Shown: positions 39,586-48,930, counted from the stretch's first letter. The stretch: DNA of 64,000 bases from Streptomyces qinglanensis (GCF_900111245.1 NZ_FOGO01000001.1:906489-970488), one strand, 5' to 3'. The notes: generated from the sequence alone by a model not told the origin. A program made the numbers and translations.

Positions 39586-41354
39586 GGCGTCACCTGCGGC
39601 TGGATGTCCGCGAACCGCTTCTCCCCGATGCCGTTGACCTCCTTGAGCTGATCGACCGAGCGGAACCCGCCGTGCTGCGTGCGGTAGTCCACGATGTGCT
39701 GTGCCAGGACCGGCCCGACGCCCGGCAACGTCTCCAACTGCTCCCGGGTGGCCGAGTTGAGGCTGACCATGGCACCCGAGGGGCCGCCCGCGCCTGCGGG
39801 CCCCGGGGCACCACCGCCCGGGGCGGCGCTCCCGGCGGTTCGGGACCGGCCCGGCTCGCCCACGACGATCTGCTCGCCGTCGACCAGCAGCCGGGCCTGG
39901 TTCAGTCCCTCGGTGTCCGCACCCTTGCGCAACCCCCCGGCGGCCTCGAGCGCATCGGCCACGCGCGAGCCGCCGGGCAGCCGTTGGAGCCCGGGCTCGC
40001 GCACCTTCCCGGACACATCCACCACCAGCCCGCCGCTGGGTGCCGCACCACCGGCGACAGGAGCCGTCGAGGGCCCACCGCTCTCCCCAGGACGTGCGGC
40101 GGCCGCGTCAGGCGCACCGGACGGGCCGGACACGCCGGGGACGGGGACGCCCTGCGGCCGGCCCGTCCAGAAGTGGTGGACCGCGAAGCCGAGTCCGACC
40201 AGCAGCACCAGACAGAGCGCGACCAGCGTCTTCGGCTCCATACCGCAGCGCACCCGCAGCCAGACCGGCATACGCTCCGCCAGCGCAAGCCTCCAGCGCT
40301 CGCGCGCGGGCAGGGCCGGGGCGGGGTCCGGGGGCGGGACGGGGCCCGAGGCCGGAGCGGCGGGCGGGGGCGGGGGCGGGTCGGGAGACGCGGACGGGCC
40401 CGGAGAACCGCTCGGGGAAGGAGACGGGCCCGGGGAAGGGCGCGGGAACGAGACCAGCGGATCCGTTCCCGGCCGGTCCCGCCGCTCGGTGACGGGGTTG
40501 TCGCGGAAGGAGGTGTCGCGGCGCTCGATGCCTTCGCCCGGTCCGAGTCCGGGCTGCGGCGCGAGCTCCCGCGGACTCTGCGAACCGGCCGGGTCCTCCG
40601 GGACTTCACGTCGGGACCTGTGCTCCCTGCTGCGCCGCACGGCCGAACGCGCCATGGCAACGGCCTCGGCACGCGGCATGACAGCGGCGTCGGGTTCGGT
40701 GACGCACGGGTCGCCGGTGCCCGGTTCGACGGCGGGTCCGCGGAGATCCGGGGGAGCGGCGCCGTGACTGTCGGCGGGGTGCCGCCCGCTCGGCGGCCGG
40801 TCCCCGGGGTCGGGACCGGGAGGCTCGGTACTGGCGTGGGGCTGCTCGGTCAGCAGCGACCGGGCGCGGGCCGCCGCGCGGGGCCCCGCGCCCGATGGGC
40901 GCACCCGGCGCCGCGGCAGCCGGTGCGTACCCCGCCGGGTCGGACGGGGGCCGGGAGCGGCCCCTGGACCCCGGGGCGGTCGGCGCCGCGACGGGCGCCG
41001 GGGGCGACCACCCGTGCGCGGTGGCTCGGCCGCGGCGCCGGCCGCGTGCGGCTCCCGCGGCGCGTCCCGTCCACCGTCCTGGTCTCCGTGTGGTCCGGCC
41101 TCCCCCCGACCGTCCGGGGGCGCATCGCCCCGCTCTTCGCGGCATCCGCCGCCCCCTCCACCGTCCGGGGGCGCACCGTCCCGCTCTCCGCGGCGACTCC
41201 GGACGCTTCCGCCTTCCTCCGGCAGTTCCCACGGCAGTTCCCCCGGCGATTGCCACGGCGATTGCCACGGCGTTTCCCCCGACGCCTCCCACGGCTCCCG
41301 CGGTGCTGCTCGACGGGGCCGGGTGGTGACTGTTCGCACTGCTCGTTCGCTCAT
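39582..41354 (-). CDS. comEA: ComEA family DNA-binding protein with long disordered N-terminus
   Basis: A 590-aa protein. About 330 residues of Pro/Arg/Gly-rich low-complexity sequence come first, then a single membrane helix (about 372-390, TLVALCLVLLVGLGFAVHHF). A SLBB domain (GGLVVDVSGKVREPGLQRLP) and a C-terminal helix-hairpin-helix pair (LNSATREQLETLPGVGPVLA) follow. Binds incoming DNA for ComEC. ATG at 41354 is supported by TACCGT 8 nt upstream and no Shine-Dalgarno. Most actinobacterial ComEA proteins are much shorter, so an internal start remains possible. Confidence 0.88.
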   Translation of the reverse strand: MSERAVRTVTTRPRRAAPREPWEASGETPWQSPWQSPGELPWELPEEGGSVRSRRGERDGAPPDGGGGGGCREERGDAPPDGRGEAGPHGDQDGGRDAPREPHAAGAAAEPPRTGGRPRRPSRRRPPRGPGAAPGPRPTRRGTHRLPRRRVRPSGAGPRAAARARSLLTEQPHASTEPPGPDPGDRPPSGRHPADSHGAAPPDLRGPAVEPGTGDPCVTEPDAAVMPRAEAVAMARSAVRRSREHRSRREVPEDPAGSQSPRELAPQPGLGPGEGIERRDTSFRDNPVTERRDRPGTDPLVSFPRPSPGPSPSPSGSPGPSASPDPPPPPPAAPASGPVPPPDPAPALPARERWRLALAERMPVWLRVRCGMEPKTLVALCLVLLVGLGFAVHHFWTGRPQGVPVPGVSGPSGAPDAAAARPGESGGPSTAPVAGGAAPSGGLVVDVSGKVREPGLQRLPGGSRVADALEAAGGLRKGADTEGLNQARLLVDGEQIVVGEPGRSRTAGSAAPGGGAPGPAGAGGPSGAMVSLNSATREQLETLPGVGPVLAQHIVDYRTQHGGFRSVDQLKEVNGIGEKRFADIQPQVTP

Positions 41355-41442
41355 GCCCACTGACGGTAGGCAGCCCCGGCAGCTTTCGATGATCTTGCCC
41401 AGTTCCGGTGGACAACCCGCGAGTTGTGGACAACTCGCTCAC

Positions 41443-42288
41443 TCATCCGAGGGAAAGCACGGCTCCCAGCAGGCCCGGACCGGTGTGGGCGCCGATGACC
41501 GCGCCGACCTCGCTCACATGCAGCTCACGCAGGCCGGGCACCCGGGCCCGGAAGCGCTCGGCGAGCTGTTCGGCGCGCTCGGCGGCGGCGAGGTGGTGCA
41601 CCGCGACGTCCACTCGCGCGTCCCCGGCGCGCTCCACGACGATCTCCTCCAGCCGTGCGATGGCCTTGGAGGCCGTCCGCACCTTCTCCAGCATCCCGAT
41701 CCGGCCGTCCGCGACCTCCAGCAGCGGTTTGACGGCGAGCGCGGAGCCCAGCAGCGCCTGGGCGGCGCCGATCCGGCCGCCCCTGCGCAGATAGTCCAGG
41801 GTGTCGACGTAGAAGACCGCGGAGATGCCCTCGGCACGCTTCTCGGCGGCTGCCACCGCCTCGTCCAGCGAGGCACCGGCCTCGGCGGCCTCCGCGGCGG
41901 CCAGCGCACAGAACCCCAGTGCCATGGCCACGACTCCGGTGTCGACCACCCGCACCGGAACCGGTGCCTGCGCGGCGGCCAGCACCGCGGCGTCGTAGGT
42001 GCCGGAGAACTCGGCGGACAGGTGCAGCGAGACGACGCCCGCCGCGCCGGCCTCGGCGGCGGCCCGGTAGGTACGGGCGAACGTCTCGGGGCTGGGCCGC
42101 GAGGTGGTGACCGGGCGCCGCTCGCGCAGCGCGGTGGCCAGTGACCGCGCGGAGATCTCCGTCCCCTCCTCCAGGGCCCGGTCGCCGAGGACGACGGTCA
42201 GCGGCACGGCTTCGATCCCGTGCCTGCTCAGCGCCTCCGGAGGCAGGTAGGCGGTGGAATCCGTGACGATCGCGAGGGGGCCGTGCAT
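41443..42288 (-). CDS. DegV family fatty-acid-binding protein
   Basis: A 281-aa protein with the DegV motifs VTDSTAYLPPEAL (about 8-20), SRPSPETF, HLSAEFSGTY and LRRGGRIGAAQALLG. FakB-type proteins bind fatty acids for phosphorylation by a FakA kinase, which is not seen here. A TACCCT lies 7 nt before the ATG, so it is likely leaderless. Confidence 0.93.
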   Translation of the reverse strand: MHGPLAIVTDSTAYLPPEALSRHGIEAVPLTVVLGDRALEEGTEISARSLATALRERRPVTTSRPSPETFARTYRAAAEAGAAGVVSLHLSAEFSGTYDAAVLAAAQAPVPVRVVDTGVVAMALGFCALAAAEAAEAGASLDEAVAAAEKRAEGISAVFYVDTLDYLRRGGRIGAAQALLGSALAVKPLLEVADGRIGMLEKVRTASKAIARLEEIVVERAGDARVDVAVHHLAAAERAEQLAERFRARVPGLRELHVSEVGAVIGAHTGPGLLGAVLSLG

Positions 42289-42295
42289 GGAACGG

Positions 42296-42301
42296 AGGGT
42301 A
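42296..42301 (-). promoter_or_regulatory. -10 hexamer, leaderless start (degV gene)
   Basis: TACCCT on the minus strand, 7 nt before the ATG at 42288. Confidence 0.5.
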
Positions 42302-42323
42302 TCGGGCGGGCGAACGGAGTGCC

Positions 42324-43178
42324 TCAGGAGGCGTTCCGCGGCCGCCGCTTCTCGAAGACCCCGGTCGAGTCCCTGCGGCCGGCCGCCCGGCCGGTCGGCT
42401 CGGAGGCGGTCAGGCCGGAGCCGGTCAGGTCGGCGGCCGAGAGGCCGGAGCCCTGCCCGGGCGGTCCGAGTTCGGGCCGGGCGGACTGTGCGGGCTTCTG
42501 CCGCCCCTCCTGTGCCTCCTGCTGCTCCGCGTGGGCATCCGGCGCGGAAGGTCCCGCGTGGCGGTCGGCCGCGGCCTCCCCGGCGGAGGAGCCCTCGGCA
42601 GCGGCGTCGGCGGCCGACCGCGGACCGGAGGGGCTCGGCGTCCAGTGGCGCAGCGCACCGGACTCGATGTCGATGCGGTCCCGCAGAGCGCCCAGCTCCT
42701 CGGCGTCGAACCGGCGCGCCCGGTCCTGGGCGGCGTAGCGCAGCGAGTCCGCGGACTCCTTGATGTGCCGCATGCGTTCGCGCGCCTCCGGCAACCGGGC
42801 GGCGATGCGGGAGTGGTCCGGCTCGCGCTCCATCAGCGCGCGCAGTTCCCGGTCCAGGTGGCGCGCGTGCTCGTGCAGGCTGTCGAGGAGGTCGACGGCT
42901 TCGCGGAGGCCCGGGTCGCGCTGAGCGTCGGCCTCCAGGGCCGCCCGTGTGCTGTCGATCGAGGAGCGCAACTCCAGCCGGATGCGGGCCGCTTGGCCGA
43001 CCGGACCGGGCTGTGCCGAGCGGGCCTTGAGCAGGGTCTCCTCCGTCGTGCGCCGCACCTGCGCCCCGGTGCGCTCCACCCCGCGCTTGACGGCTCGCAC
43101 GACACGCAGCGTGATGATCGTGCCGAAGATGAAAACGGCGAGCACGAACATCAAGCCGATGACGACTCCCACGTCCAC
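42324..43178 (-). CDS. membrane-anchored coiled-coil protein, unknown function
   Basis: A 284-aa protein. It has an N-terminal membrane helix (about 4-26, VIGLMFVLAVFIFGTIITLRVV), a long charged helical, probably coiled-coil region (about 30-180) with many Arg/Glu/Leu, and a Pro/Ser/Ala-rich tail. GTG at 43178 with AAGGAG. Sits between leuS and degV, same strand. No known domain recognised. Confidence 0.75.
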   Translation of the reverse strand: MDVGVVIGLMFVLAVFIFGTIITLRVVRAVKRGVERTGAQVRRTTEETLLKARSAQPGPVGQAARIRLELRSSIDSTRAALEADAQRDPGLREAVDLLDSLHEHARHLDRELRALMEREPDHSRIAARLPEARERMRHIKESADSLRYAAQDRARRFDAEELGALRDRIDIESGALRHWTPSPSGPRSAADAAAEGSSAGEAAADRHAGPSAPDAHAEQQEAQEGRQKPAQSARPELGPPGQGSGLSAADLTGSGLTASEPTGRAAGRRDSTGVFEKRRPRNAS

Positions 43179-43238
43179 AGGTCGCTCCTTAGTCGTCCGT
43201 CGTCCGTCGCCCCTTCTCTGTTCAGCGTAAACGGGCGC

Positions 43239-43274
43239 GGGCGGATCCGGGTTCCGCGGAACCCGGATCCGCCC
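43239..43274. terminator. 36-bp perfect palindrome downstream of leuS
   Basis: 18-nt arms with no unpaired centre (GGCGGATCCGGGTTCCG and its complement, centred between 43256 and 43257). About 140 nt after the leuS stop and 60 nt before the next minus-strand gene, so probably the leuS terminator. Confidence 0.75.
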
Positions 43275-43337
43275 CCATGACGTCCCGTAGGGGTCGCTCG
43301 CCCGGCCGTGACCGGCCGACCGCGCCGCGGCCCGGCC

Positions 43338-43388
43338 GTTCCCAGTCGGCCGCCGTTCCCAGTCGGCCGCCGTTCCCAGTCGGCCGCC
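43338..43388. repeat. 17-bp tandem repeat, 3 copies plus partial
   Basis: GTTCCCAGTCGGCCGCC repeated exactly three times (43338-43354, 43355-43371, 43372-43388), then a degenerate start GTTCCCGGTC. Immediately downstream of the leuS stop. Confidence 0.9.
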
Positions 43389-43415
43389 GTTCCCGGTCGT
43401 TCCGGCCGGCCGACG

Positions 43416-46289
43416 CTACGCCGGAACGATGTTGACCAGCTTGGGCGCCCGGACGATCACCTTGCGGACCTCGGCACCGCCCAGCGCCTTCACGATCACC
43501 GGCTCGGCCAGTGCCAGCGCCTCCAGTTCGGACTCGGAGACGGACGGCGCCACCTCCAGCCGGGCCTTGACCTTGCCCTTGACCTGCACCACGCAGGTGA
43601 CGGTCTCGTCCACCAGGTAGGCGGGGTCGGGCACGGGGAAGTCCTCGTGGACGACGGACTCCTCGTGGCCCAGCCGGCGCCACATCTCCTCGGCGATGTG
43701 CGGAGCCAGCGGCGCCACCAGCAGCACCATGGTCTCGGCGACGCCGCGCGGGACCTCGGGCAGCTTCGTGACGTGGTTGTTCAGCTCGGTGAGCTTGGCG
43801 ATCGCGGTGTTGAAGCGCAGGGCGGCCATGTCCTGGCCGATGCCGTCGATCGCCTTGTGCAGGGCACGCAGGGTCGCCTCGTCCGGTGCGGAGTCGACCA
43901 CGGTCGGCTCGCCCGTCGTCTCGTCCACGGCGTTCCGCCACAGCCGCTGCAGCAGCCGGAACTGGCCGACGACCGCGCGGGTGTCCCAGGGCCGGGAGAC
44001 GTCCAGCGGCCCCATCGCCATCTCGTACAGCCGCAGGGTGTCGGCGCCGTACTCGCCGCAGATCTCGTCCGGGGTGACGGCGTTCTTCAGGGACTTGCCC
44101 ATCTTGCCCAGCAGCCGGCTGACCTTCTCGCCCTGGTAGTAGTACGCGCCGTCGCGCTCCTCCACCTCCGCCGCGGGTACGGCGATGCCGCGCGCGTCCC
44201 GGTAGACGAACGCCTGGATCATGCCCTGGTTGTACAGCTTGTGGAACGGCTCGACGGAGGAGATGTGCCCCAGGTCGTGCAGCACCTTCGACCAGAAGCG
44301 GGCGTAGAGCAGGTGCAGCACGGCGTGCTCGGCACCGCCCACGTACAGGTCGACACCGCCCTTGGGCTGCCCCTCCCGCGGGCCCATCCAGTAGTTCTCG
44401 ATCTGCGGGTCGACCAGCTTCTCGTCGTTCTGCGGGTCCAGGTAGCGCAGCTCGTACCAGCAGGAACCGGCCCAGTTGGGCATGGTGTTGGTCTCCCGCC
44501 GGAAGCGGCGCGGACCCTTGCCGTCGCCCAGGTCCAGGGTGACGCGAGTCCACTCCTCGTTCCGGGACAGCGGGGTCTCCGGGGAGGTGTCCGCGTCGTC
44601 CGGGTCGAAGGTGCGCGGGGAGTAGTCCTCGACCTCCGGCAGCTCCAGCGGCAGCATCGACTCGGGCAGCCCGTGGGCGATGCCGTCCTCGTCGTAGACG
44701 ATCGGGAAGGGCTCGCCCCAGTACCGCTGCCTGCTGAACAGCCAGTCGCGCAGCCGGTAGTTGACCGTGCCCTCGCCCAGACCGTGCTGCTCCAGCCAGC
44801 GGCGCATCCGCTCCTTGGCCTCGCCGACGCCCAGGCCGTCCAGGCTGACGCCCTCGGCACGGGAGTTGACGAGCACCGCCTCGTAGGAGCTGAACGCCTC
44901 CTGCCAGTCGGCCGGGTCCGTCCCGCGGCCGTCAGTGGGCTCGACGACACAGCGCATCGGCAGCTCGAAGGCGCGGGCGAACTCGAAGTCGCGCTGGTCG
45001 TGCGCGGGGACGGCCATGATGGCGCCGGTGCCGTACCCCATCAGCACATAGTCGGCGATGAAGACCGGCACGGGCTCCCGGGTGACCGGGTGGGTGGCGT
45101 AGGCGCCGGTGAAGACACCGGTCTTGTCCTTGGCCTCCGCCTGGCGCTCGACGTCGGACTTGGCCTCCGCCTGCGCCCGGTAGGCGGCCACGGCCTCGGC
45201 AGGAGTCGCGTGTCCGCCCGTCCACACCTGGTGGGTGCCCTCGGGCCAGGCTTCCGGCACGACGGTCCCGACCAGCGGGTGCTCGGGCGCCAGCACCAGG
45301 TAGGTGGCGCCGAACAGGGTGTCCTGGCGGGTGGTGAAGACGTCGACGGCCGCGTCCCCCAGGGGGAAACCGATCCGGGCGCCCTCGCTGCGGCCGATCC
45401 AGTTGCGCTGCTGCAGCTTGATCGCCTCGGGCCAGTCCAGGTCCTCCAGGTCCTCCAGCAGCCGGTCGGCGTAGGCGGTGATCCGCATGTTCCACTGCCG
45501 CAGCTCGGCCTTGAAGACGGGGAAGTTGCCGCGCTCGGAGCGGCCGTCGGCGGTGACCTCCTCGTTGGCCAGCACGGTGCCCAGGCCGGGGCTCCAGTTG
45601 ACGGGCGCGTCGGAGGCGTAGGCCAGCCGGTACTCCCCCAGCAGGTCGGCCCGCTCCCGCTCGCTCAGCTCCTGCCACGCCCCCCAGCCCTCGGGGGTCT
45701 CCCGGGTGCCGGAGGCGAACTGCTCGACCAGCTCCTCGATGGGCCGCGCTGTGCGCGCCTCGGCGTCGTACCAGGAGTTGAAGATCTGCAGGAAGATCCA
45801 CTGGGTCCAGCGGTAGTACGAGGGGTCGATCGTCGCGAACGACCTGCGCTGGTCGTGCCCCAGGCCCAGACGGCGGAGCTGCGCCGTCATCTGGGAGATG
45901 TTGGCCTCGGTCGAGGTGCGCGGGTGGGTGCCGGTCTGGACGGCGTACTGCTCGGCGGGCAGCCCGAAGGCGTCGAAGCCCAGCGTGTGCAGCACGTTGT
46001 GCCCGGTCATCCGCGCGTAGCGGGCGTAGACGTCCGTCGCGATGTAGCCGAGGGGGTGTCCGACGTGCAGTCCCGCACCCGAGGGGTACGGGAACATGTC
46101 CATGATGAACTTTTTGGGCTTGGCGGCCTGCTCGGCGTCGCCGCCCAGCGGGCCGTCCCCGGGGTTGGGCGCCTCGTAGGTGCCGTGCTTCTCCCAGAAA
46201 TCCTGCCAGCGTGCCTCGATGTCGGCGGCCAGGGCCGCCGTGTAGCGATGGGGGGCCGCGCTCTCGGCGGCGGTGGTCGTCTCGCTCAT
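43416..46289 (-). CDS. leuS: leucyl-tRNA synthetase
   Basis: A 957-aa class I synthetase. The HIGH motif appears as HVGH (H75-H78 in [16 protein letters not shown]), the editing domain with [16 protein letters not shown] lies at about 300-400, and KMSKS appears as KMGKS (about 728-732). Charges tRNA-Leu. The KMGKS variant is common in actinobacterial LeuRS and is not a defect. Start at [10 protein letters not shown]. Expression is probably under leucine-leader attenuation (46337-46455), like leuA 44 kb away. Confidence 0.97.
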   Translation of the reverse strand: MSETTTAAESAAPHRYTAALAADIEARWQDFWEKHGTYEAPNPGDGPLGGDAEQAAKPKKFIMDMFPYPSGAGLHVGHPLGYIATDVYARYARMTGHNVLHTLGFDAFGLPAEQYAVQTGTHPRTSTEANISQMTAQLRRLGLGHDQRRSFATIDPSYYRWTQWIFLQIFNSWYDAEARTARPIEELVEQFASGTRETPEGWGAWQELSERERADLLGEYRLAYASDAPVNWSPGLGTVLANEEVTADGRSERGNFPVFKAELRQWNMRITAYADRLLEDLEDLDWPEAIKLQQRNWIGRSEGARIGFPLGDAAVDVFTTRQDTLFGATYLVLAPEHPLVGTVVPEAWPEGTHQVWTGGHATPAEAVAAYRAQAEAKSDVERQAEAKDKTGVFTGAYATHPVTREPVPVFIADYVLMGYGTGAIMAVPAHDQRDFEFARAFELPMRCVVEPTDGRGTDPADWQEAFSSYEAVLVNSRAEGVSLDGLGVGEAKERMRRWLEQHGLGEGTVNYRLRDWLFSRQRYWGEPFPIVYDEDGIAHGLPESMLPLELPEVEDYSPRTFDPDDADTSPETPLSRNEEWTRVTLDLGDGKGPRRFRRETNTMPNWAGSCWYELRYLDPQNDEKLVDPQIENYWMGPREGQPKGGVDLYVGGAEHAVLHLLYARFWSKVLHDLGHISSVEPFHKLYNQGMIQAFVYRDARGIAVPAAEVEERDGAYYYQGEKVSRLLGKMGKSLKNAVTPDEICGEYGADTLRLYEMAMGPLDVSRPWDTRAVVGQFRLLQRLWRNAVDETTGEPTVVDSAPDEATLRALHKAIDGIGQDMAALRFNTAIAKLTELNNHVTKLPEVPRGVAETMVLLVAPLAPHIAEEMWRRLGHEESVVHEDFPVPDPAYLVDETVTCVVQVKGKVKARLEVAPSVSESELEALALAEPVIVKALGGAEVRKVIVRAPKLVNIVPA

Positions 46290-46336
46290 CGTCCTCAAAG
46301 CTCCATCGGTCGTCTCTGCCCAGCGCTCCTGAAACG

Positions 46337-46360
46337 AAAAAACCCCTCGCACAGGAGGGG
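46337..46360 (-). terminator. leuS attenuator terminator
   Basis: RNA CCCCTC...GAGGGG hairpin (arms 46355-46360 and 46343-46348) followed by six U (46337-46342), about 50 nt before the leuS start: a textbook intrinsic terminator in a genome where U-tracts are rare. Confidence 0.88.
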
Positions 46361-46415
46361 GAGCCGCGCCGATGCCGGTCCGCGGAGGGGGACCGGCGGT
46401 GATTCAGCGCGGCTC
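46354..46415 (-). promoter_or_regulatory. leuS alternative-pairing leader RNA
   Basis: After the leader ORF the RNA can form GCCGGUCC-loop-GGACCGGC (46374-46397). The loop and flank carry CCCCCUCC (46384-46391), identical to the 5' arm of the terminator (46354-46361), so both can compete for GAGGGG. In addition GAGCCGCGC at the leader 3' end (46407-46415) can pair with GCGCGGCUC (46361-46369). This is the expected architecture of ribosome-mediated attenuation. Confidence 0.7.
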
Positions 46416-46442
46416 GCTAAGCAGAAGGCGTACGGCACGCAT
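46404..46442 (-). CDS. leucine leader peptide of leuS (12 aa)
   Basis: The ORF MRAVRLLLSEPR has three consecutive Leu codons (CTT CTG CTT). It is followed by alternative hairpins and a U-tailed terminator before leuS. With little charged tRNA-Leu, a ribosome stalled at codons 6-8 would change the fold and allow read-through. TACCCT lies 7 nt before the ATG and no Shine-Dalgarno is present, so the leader is probably translated from a leaderless transcript. It is too short for ordinary gene callers. Confidence 0.88.
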   Translation of the reverse strand: MRAVRLLLSEPR

Positions 46443-46449
46443 AGCGCTC

Positions 46450-46455
46450 AGGGTA
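46450..46455 (-). promoter_or_regulatory. -10 hexamer for the leuS leader
   Basis: TACCCT on the minus strand, 7 nt before the leader-peptide ATG. A -35 is not obvious. Confidence 0.5.
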
Positions 46456-46656
46456 CCGCACGCGGCAGGACCCCGGCCGGAGACCGTCGACCCGCCCGTC
46501 CGCGCGGAGCCCGGGACGCGCGCCCCGACCAGCGGAGGGAGCGGCACCCGGCGGCAGGAGAACACCCTCGCAGGGAAGAACGCGGCATCTCGTACGGAAA
46601 ACGCGGCATGCAGGATGCGGCATGCGGCATGCCTCGCACGAGACGGCATACGAAAG

Positions 46657-46697
46657 AGGTGGGGTGCACCCGCGGACTCCGCGGGTGCACCCCACCT
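46657..46697. terminator. terminator of tRNA-Ala copy 1
   Basis: A perfect 19-bp stem (46657-46675 and 46679-46697) with a 3-nt loop, 10 nt beyond the tRNA 3' end, followed on the minus strand by CTTTCG. Confidence 0.88.
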
Positions 46698-46707
46698 GTT
46701 GCTTCTG

Positions 46708-46780
<73 letters not shown>

Positions 46781-46919
46781 AGATTTCTGGTCCGCCGGGG
46801 CTTCCCCTCGGCGGCTTCGCCAGCTTACACGGGGTACACCGCCTTCTGCCAAATCGCTTCCCGCGACACCGGGGCCCGGTGGCGGCTCCGCCGTACCCGG
46901 CTCCGGTGGCGGCGGTCGG

Positions 46920-46925
46920 TACTGT
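46920..46925 (+). promoter_or_regulatory. -10 hexamer, leaderless start (GT87 gene)
   Basis: TACTGT, then 6 nt, then GTG at 46932. Confidence 0.45.
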
Positions 46926-46931
46926 CGGCCC

Positions 46932-48431
46932 GTGAGCACCTCGCGCCGGGCCGCCGGGAGCACGGCACCGCCGGCGCTCCGGGGGTACCGCGGCCTCAAG
47001 GAGTGCCTGCTGCGGCGGCCGGTGTCCCTGGTCTCCCTGGCGCTCGCGGCGTCACTGCTCTCCTTCGCCGCCTTCTGGTCCGCGCAGCGCGCCATGGACG
47101 CCTCGATGATCGACCTGCTGGTCTACCGGGCCGAGGGCCGTGCCGTGCGCGACGGCCACGACCTGTACGCGATGCGCGCCACCTACGCGGACCTGCCCGC
47201 CACCTACCCGCCCTTCGCGGCGCTGTTGTTCCTCCCCCTGACGGTGCCGGACCTGCCCGCCCTGCGCGCGGCGGCGACCGTCGCCGGCCTCGGACTGCTG
47301 GTGGCCCTGGCGCACCTGTCGCTGCGCCTGCTCGGCCGCCCGCTGCACGTCCCGCGGTCGGCCGCGGCCCTGGGAGTCGCCGCGGTGGCGGTGTGGTGCG
47401 AACCGGTGTGGACCACACTGCGCTACGGGCAGATCAACCTGCTGGTGGCCACCCTGGTGCTGTGGGATCTGACCCGGCGTCCCGGACAGCGCTGGGCGGG
47501 AGCGGGCATCGGCGTCGCGGCAGGCATCAAGCTCACACCCGCGCTGTTCGCCGTCTTCCTCGCTCTGCACGGGCTGGCCCGGAGCGGACTGCGGCATCGG
47601 CACCCGGACCGCCGGGACGGGCTCGGAGTTCCGGACCGCCGGGAAGGGCCGTGGAACCCGTGGCTGCGGCAGGCCGCCGTCGCGGCAGCGGCCTTCCTGG
47701 GAACCGCACTGCTGTCCGCGCTGCTCCTCCCCCACGACTCCCTGCGCTTCTGGGGCGGAGCCGTCCTGCGATCCGACCGGGTGGGGCGTGCGGAGCTCAC
47801 CGACAACCAGTCGCTGAACGGGGTGGCAGCGCGTCTGCTGCACACCGGGGACCCGGGCGGGCTGTGGCTGGTCCTGGCCCTCCTGGCGGCCGCGCTCGGC
47901 CTCGGAGCGGCCGTGGCGGCGGCCCTCGCGGGGCGGTGCGGCCTGCCGAACGCGTCCGCCTGGTCCGCCGCGGCCTGTGCCGTCACCATGCTGCTGATCA
48001 GTCCGATCTCCTGGTCGCACCACTGGGTGTGGTGTCTGCCGCTGACGCTCCTGCTGGCTGTGGAGGCGCAGCGGCGCCGCAGTCTCCGCTGGTCGGCCGG
48101 AGCACTGCTGGCGGTCCTGGTGTTCTGCTCCTACGTGCCGTGGTGGGTCCCCCGGGACCCGGACGCGCCACACGCTCCCGAACTCCGCCAGAGCGGCGCC
48201 GAGATACTGCTGTCGGCCTGCTATCCGCTCGCGGGCGCGGTGTTCCTCGTCGTCACGGCGGTGGTGGCGCTGCGGACGCTGCGCGGACGGGGACCCGGGC
48301 ACCGGCCCGGCGGCGGGGCGGGGACGGCGGACGCGGCGGGGAGGGCCGGCGCGGCGGGGGCGGCAGGGACGGCGGGCGCGGCAGGGGACACCGGCGCCGC
48401 GGCCCGGGCTCAGGCCGTGGCGAAGGAGTAG
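46932..48431 (+). CDS. glycosyltransferase 87 family (DUF2029) membrane protein
   Basis: A 499-aa polytopic protein with about ten to twelve hydrophobic helices and the GT-C/GT87 features: YRAEGRAVRDGHDLY with an early Asp/Glu, YPPFAALLFLPL, then GQINLLVATLVLW and ISPISWSHHWVW. Probably transfers mannose or another sugar from a polyprenyl-phosphate donor on the outer leaflet. The tail is Ala/Gly-rich. Its 3' end overlaps a convergent zinc-binding gene by 22 nt. Confidence 0.88.
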   Translation: MSTSRRAAGSTAPPALRGYRGLKECLLRRPVSLVSLALAASLLSFAAFWSAQRAMDASMIDLLVYRAEGRAVRDGHDLYAMRATYADLPATYPPFAALLFLPLTVPDLPALRAAATVAGLGLLVALAHLSLRLLGRPLHVPRSAAALGVAAVAVWCEPVWTTLRYGQINLLVATLVLWDLTRRPGQRWAGAGIGVAAGIKLTPALFAVFLALHGLARSGLRHRHPDRRDGLGVPDRREGPWNPWLRQAAVAAAAFLGTALLSALLLPHDSLRFWGGAVLRSDRVGRAELTDNQSLNGVAARLLHTGDPGGLWLVLALLAAALGLGAAVAAALAGRCGLPNASAWSAAACAVTMLLISPISWSHHWVWCLPLTLLLAVEAQRRRSLRWSAGALLAVLVFCSYVPWWVPRDPDAPHAPELRQSGAEILLSACYPLAGAVFLVVTAVVALRTLRGRGPGHRPGGGAGTADAAGRAGAAGAAGTAGAAGDTGAAARAQAVAKE

Positions 48432-48643
48432 AAGCGCTTCAGCGTGCAGTGCGCCTCCAGCAGACGGCCGTAGATCGGCTCGCCGTCCAACTCCCGGTAC
48501 GTCTCGATCGGGTCGCCCTTTATGATCAGCGCCCGCGCGCAGTCCTCGCACCAGTACTGGTAGGCGCTGTTGACCGGTTCCATGTCACGGACGATCGGGG
48601 TGCCGCTGCCGCACCAGTCGCACTTCCTGCTGTGGGCGCCCAT
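48410..48643 (-). CDS. small zinc-binding protein, unknown function (77 aa)
   Basis: A 77-aa protein with two Cys pairs, CDWCGSG and CEDCARA, spaced like a zinc knuckle, plus a Tyr/Glu-rich C-terminus. It follows the 64-aa zinc-ribbon gene by 7 nt, so the two form a small operon. The function is unknown; resemblance among Streptomyces genomes is expected but was not checked. Confidence 0.78.
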   Translation of the reverse strand: MGAHSRKCDWCGSGTPIVRDMEPVNSAYQYWCEDCARALIIKGDPIETYRELDGEPIYGRLLEAHCTLKRFYSFATA

Positions 48644-48650
48644 CGCTCAG

Positions 48651-48845
48651 TCAGCTCCAGATGTGGCCGCATGCCGTGCACACGTAGGAAACTCCTCCGT
48701 TGTCGCCGAGCACTTGGGCGACGTTCGCCGAACCGCAGGCCGGACACTGCAGATTGCCCGGAACACCCGGCCGGTGCTCCACGCGGGGCGGGGGACGTAC
48801 GGGCGCGGGTCCGGTGCCGTCCTCACCGAGGACCGTCGCCGACAT
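48651..48845 (-). CDS. small zinc-ribbon protein (64 aa)
   Basis: A 64-aa protein with LQCPACGSANV and YVCTACGHIW, two CxxC pairs about 20 residues apart, forming a rubredoxin-like zinc ribbon. Pro-rich N-terminus. A purine-rich GGGGAGGGG precedes the ATG. Function unknown. Confidence 0.75.
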   Translation of the reverse strand: MSATVLGEDGTGPAPVRPPPRVEHRPGVPGNLQCPACGSANVAQVLGDNGGVSYVCTACGHIWS

Positions 48846-48930
48846 CGCACTCGCCCCTCCCCTTCCCCCTGGGCTCCCCCTTCCAGCCGCCCCGATTCTG
48901 CCACGTTCCGGCGTCCGGGCTAAGAGCCGG

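Noticed and set aside
44084..44110. Defective KMSKS motif in LeuRS
   Set aside because: KMGKS is the normal form in actinobacterial LeuRS as far as I know.
46404..46649. 81-aa minus-strand protein covering the leuS leader
   Set aside because: Its upstream part is made of GCGGCATG-type repeats; only the last 12 codons behave as a leader ORF.
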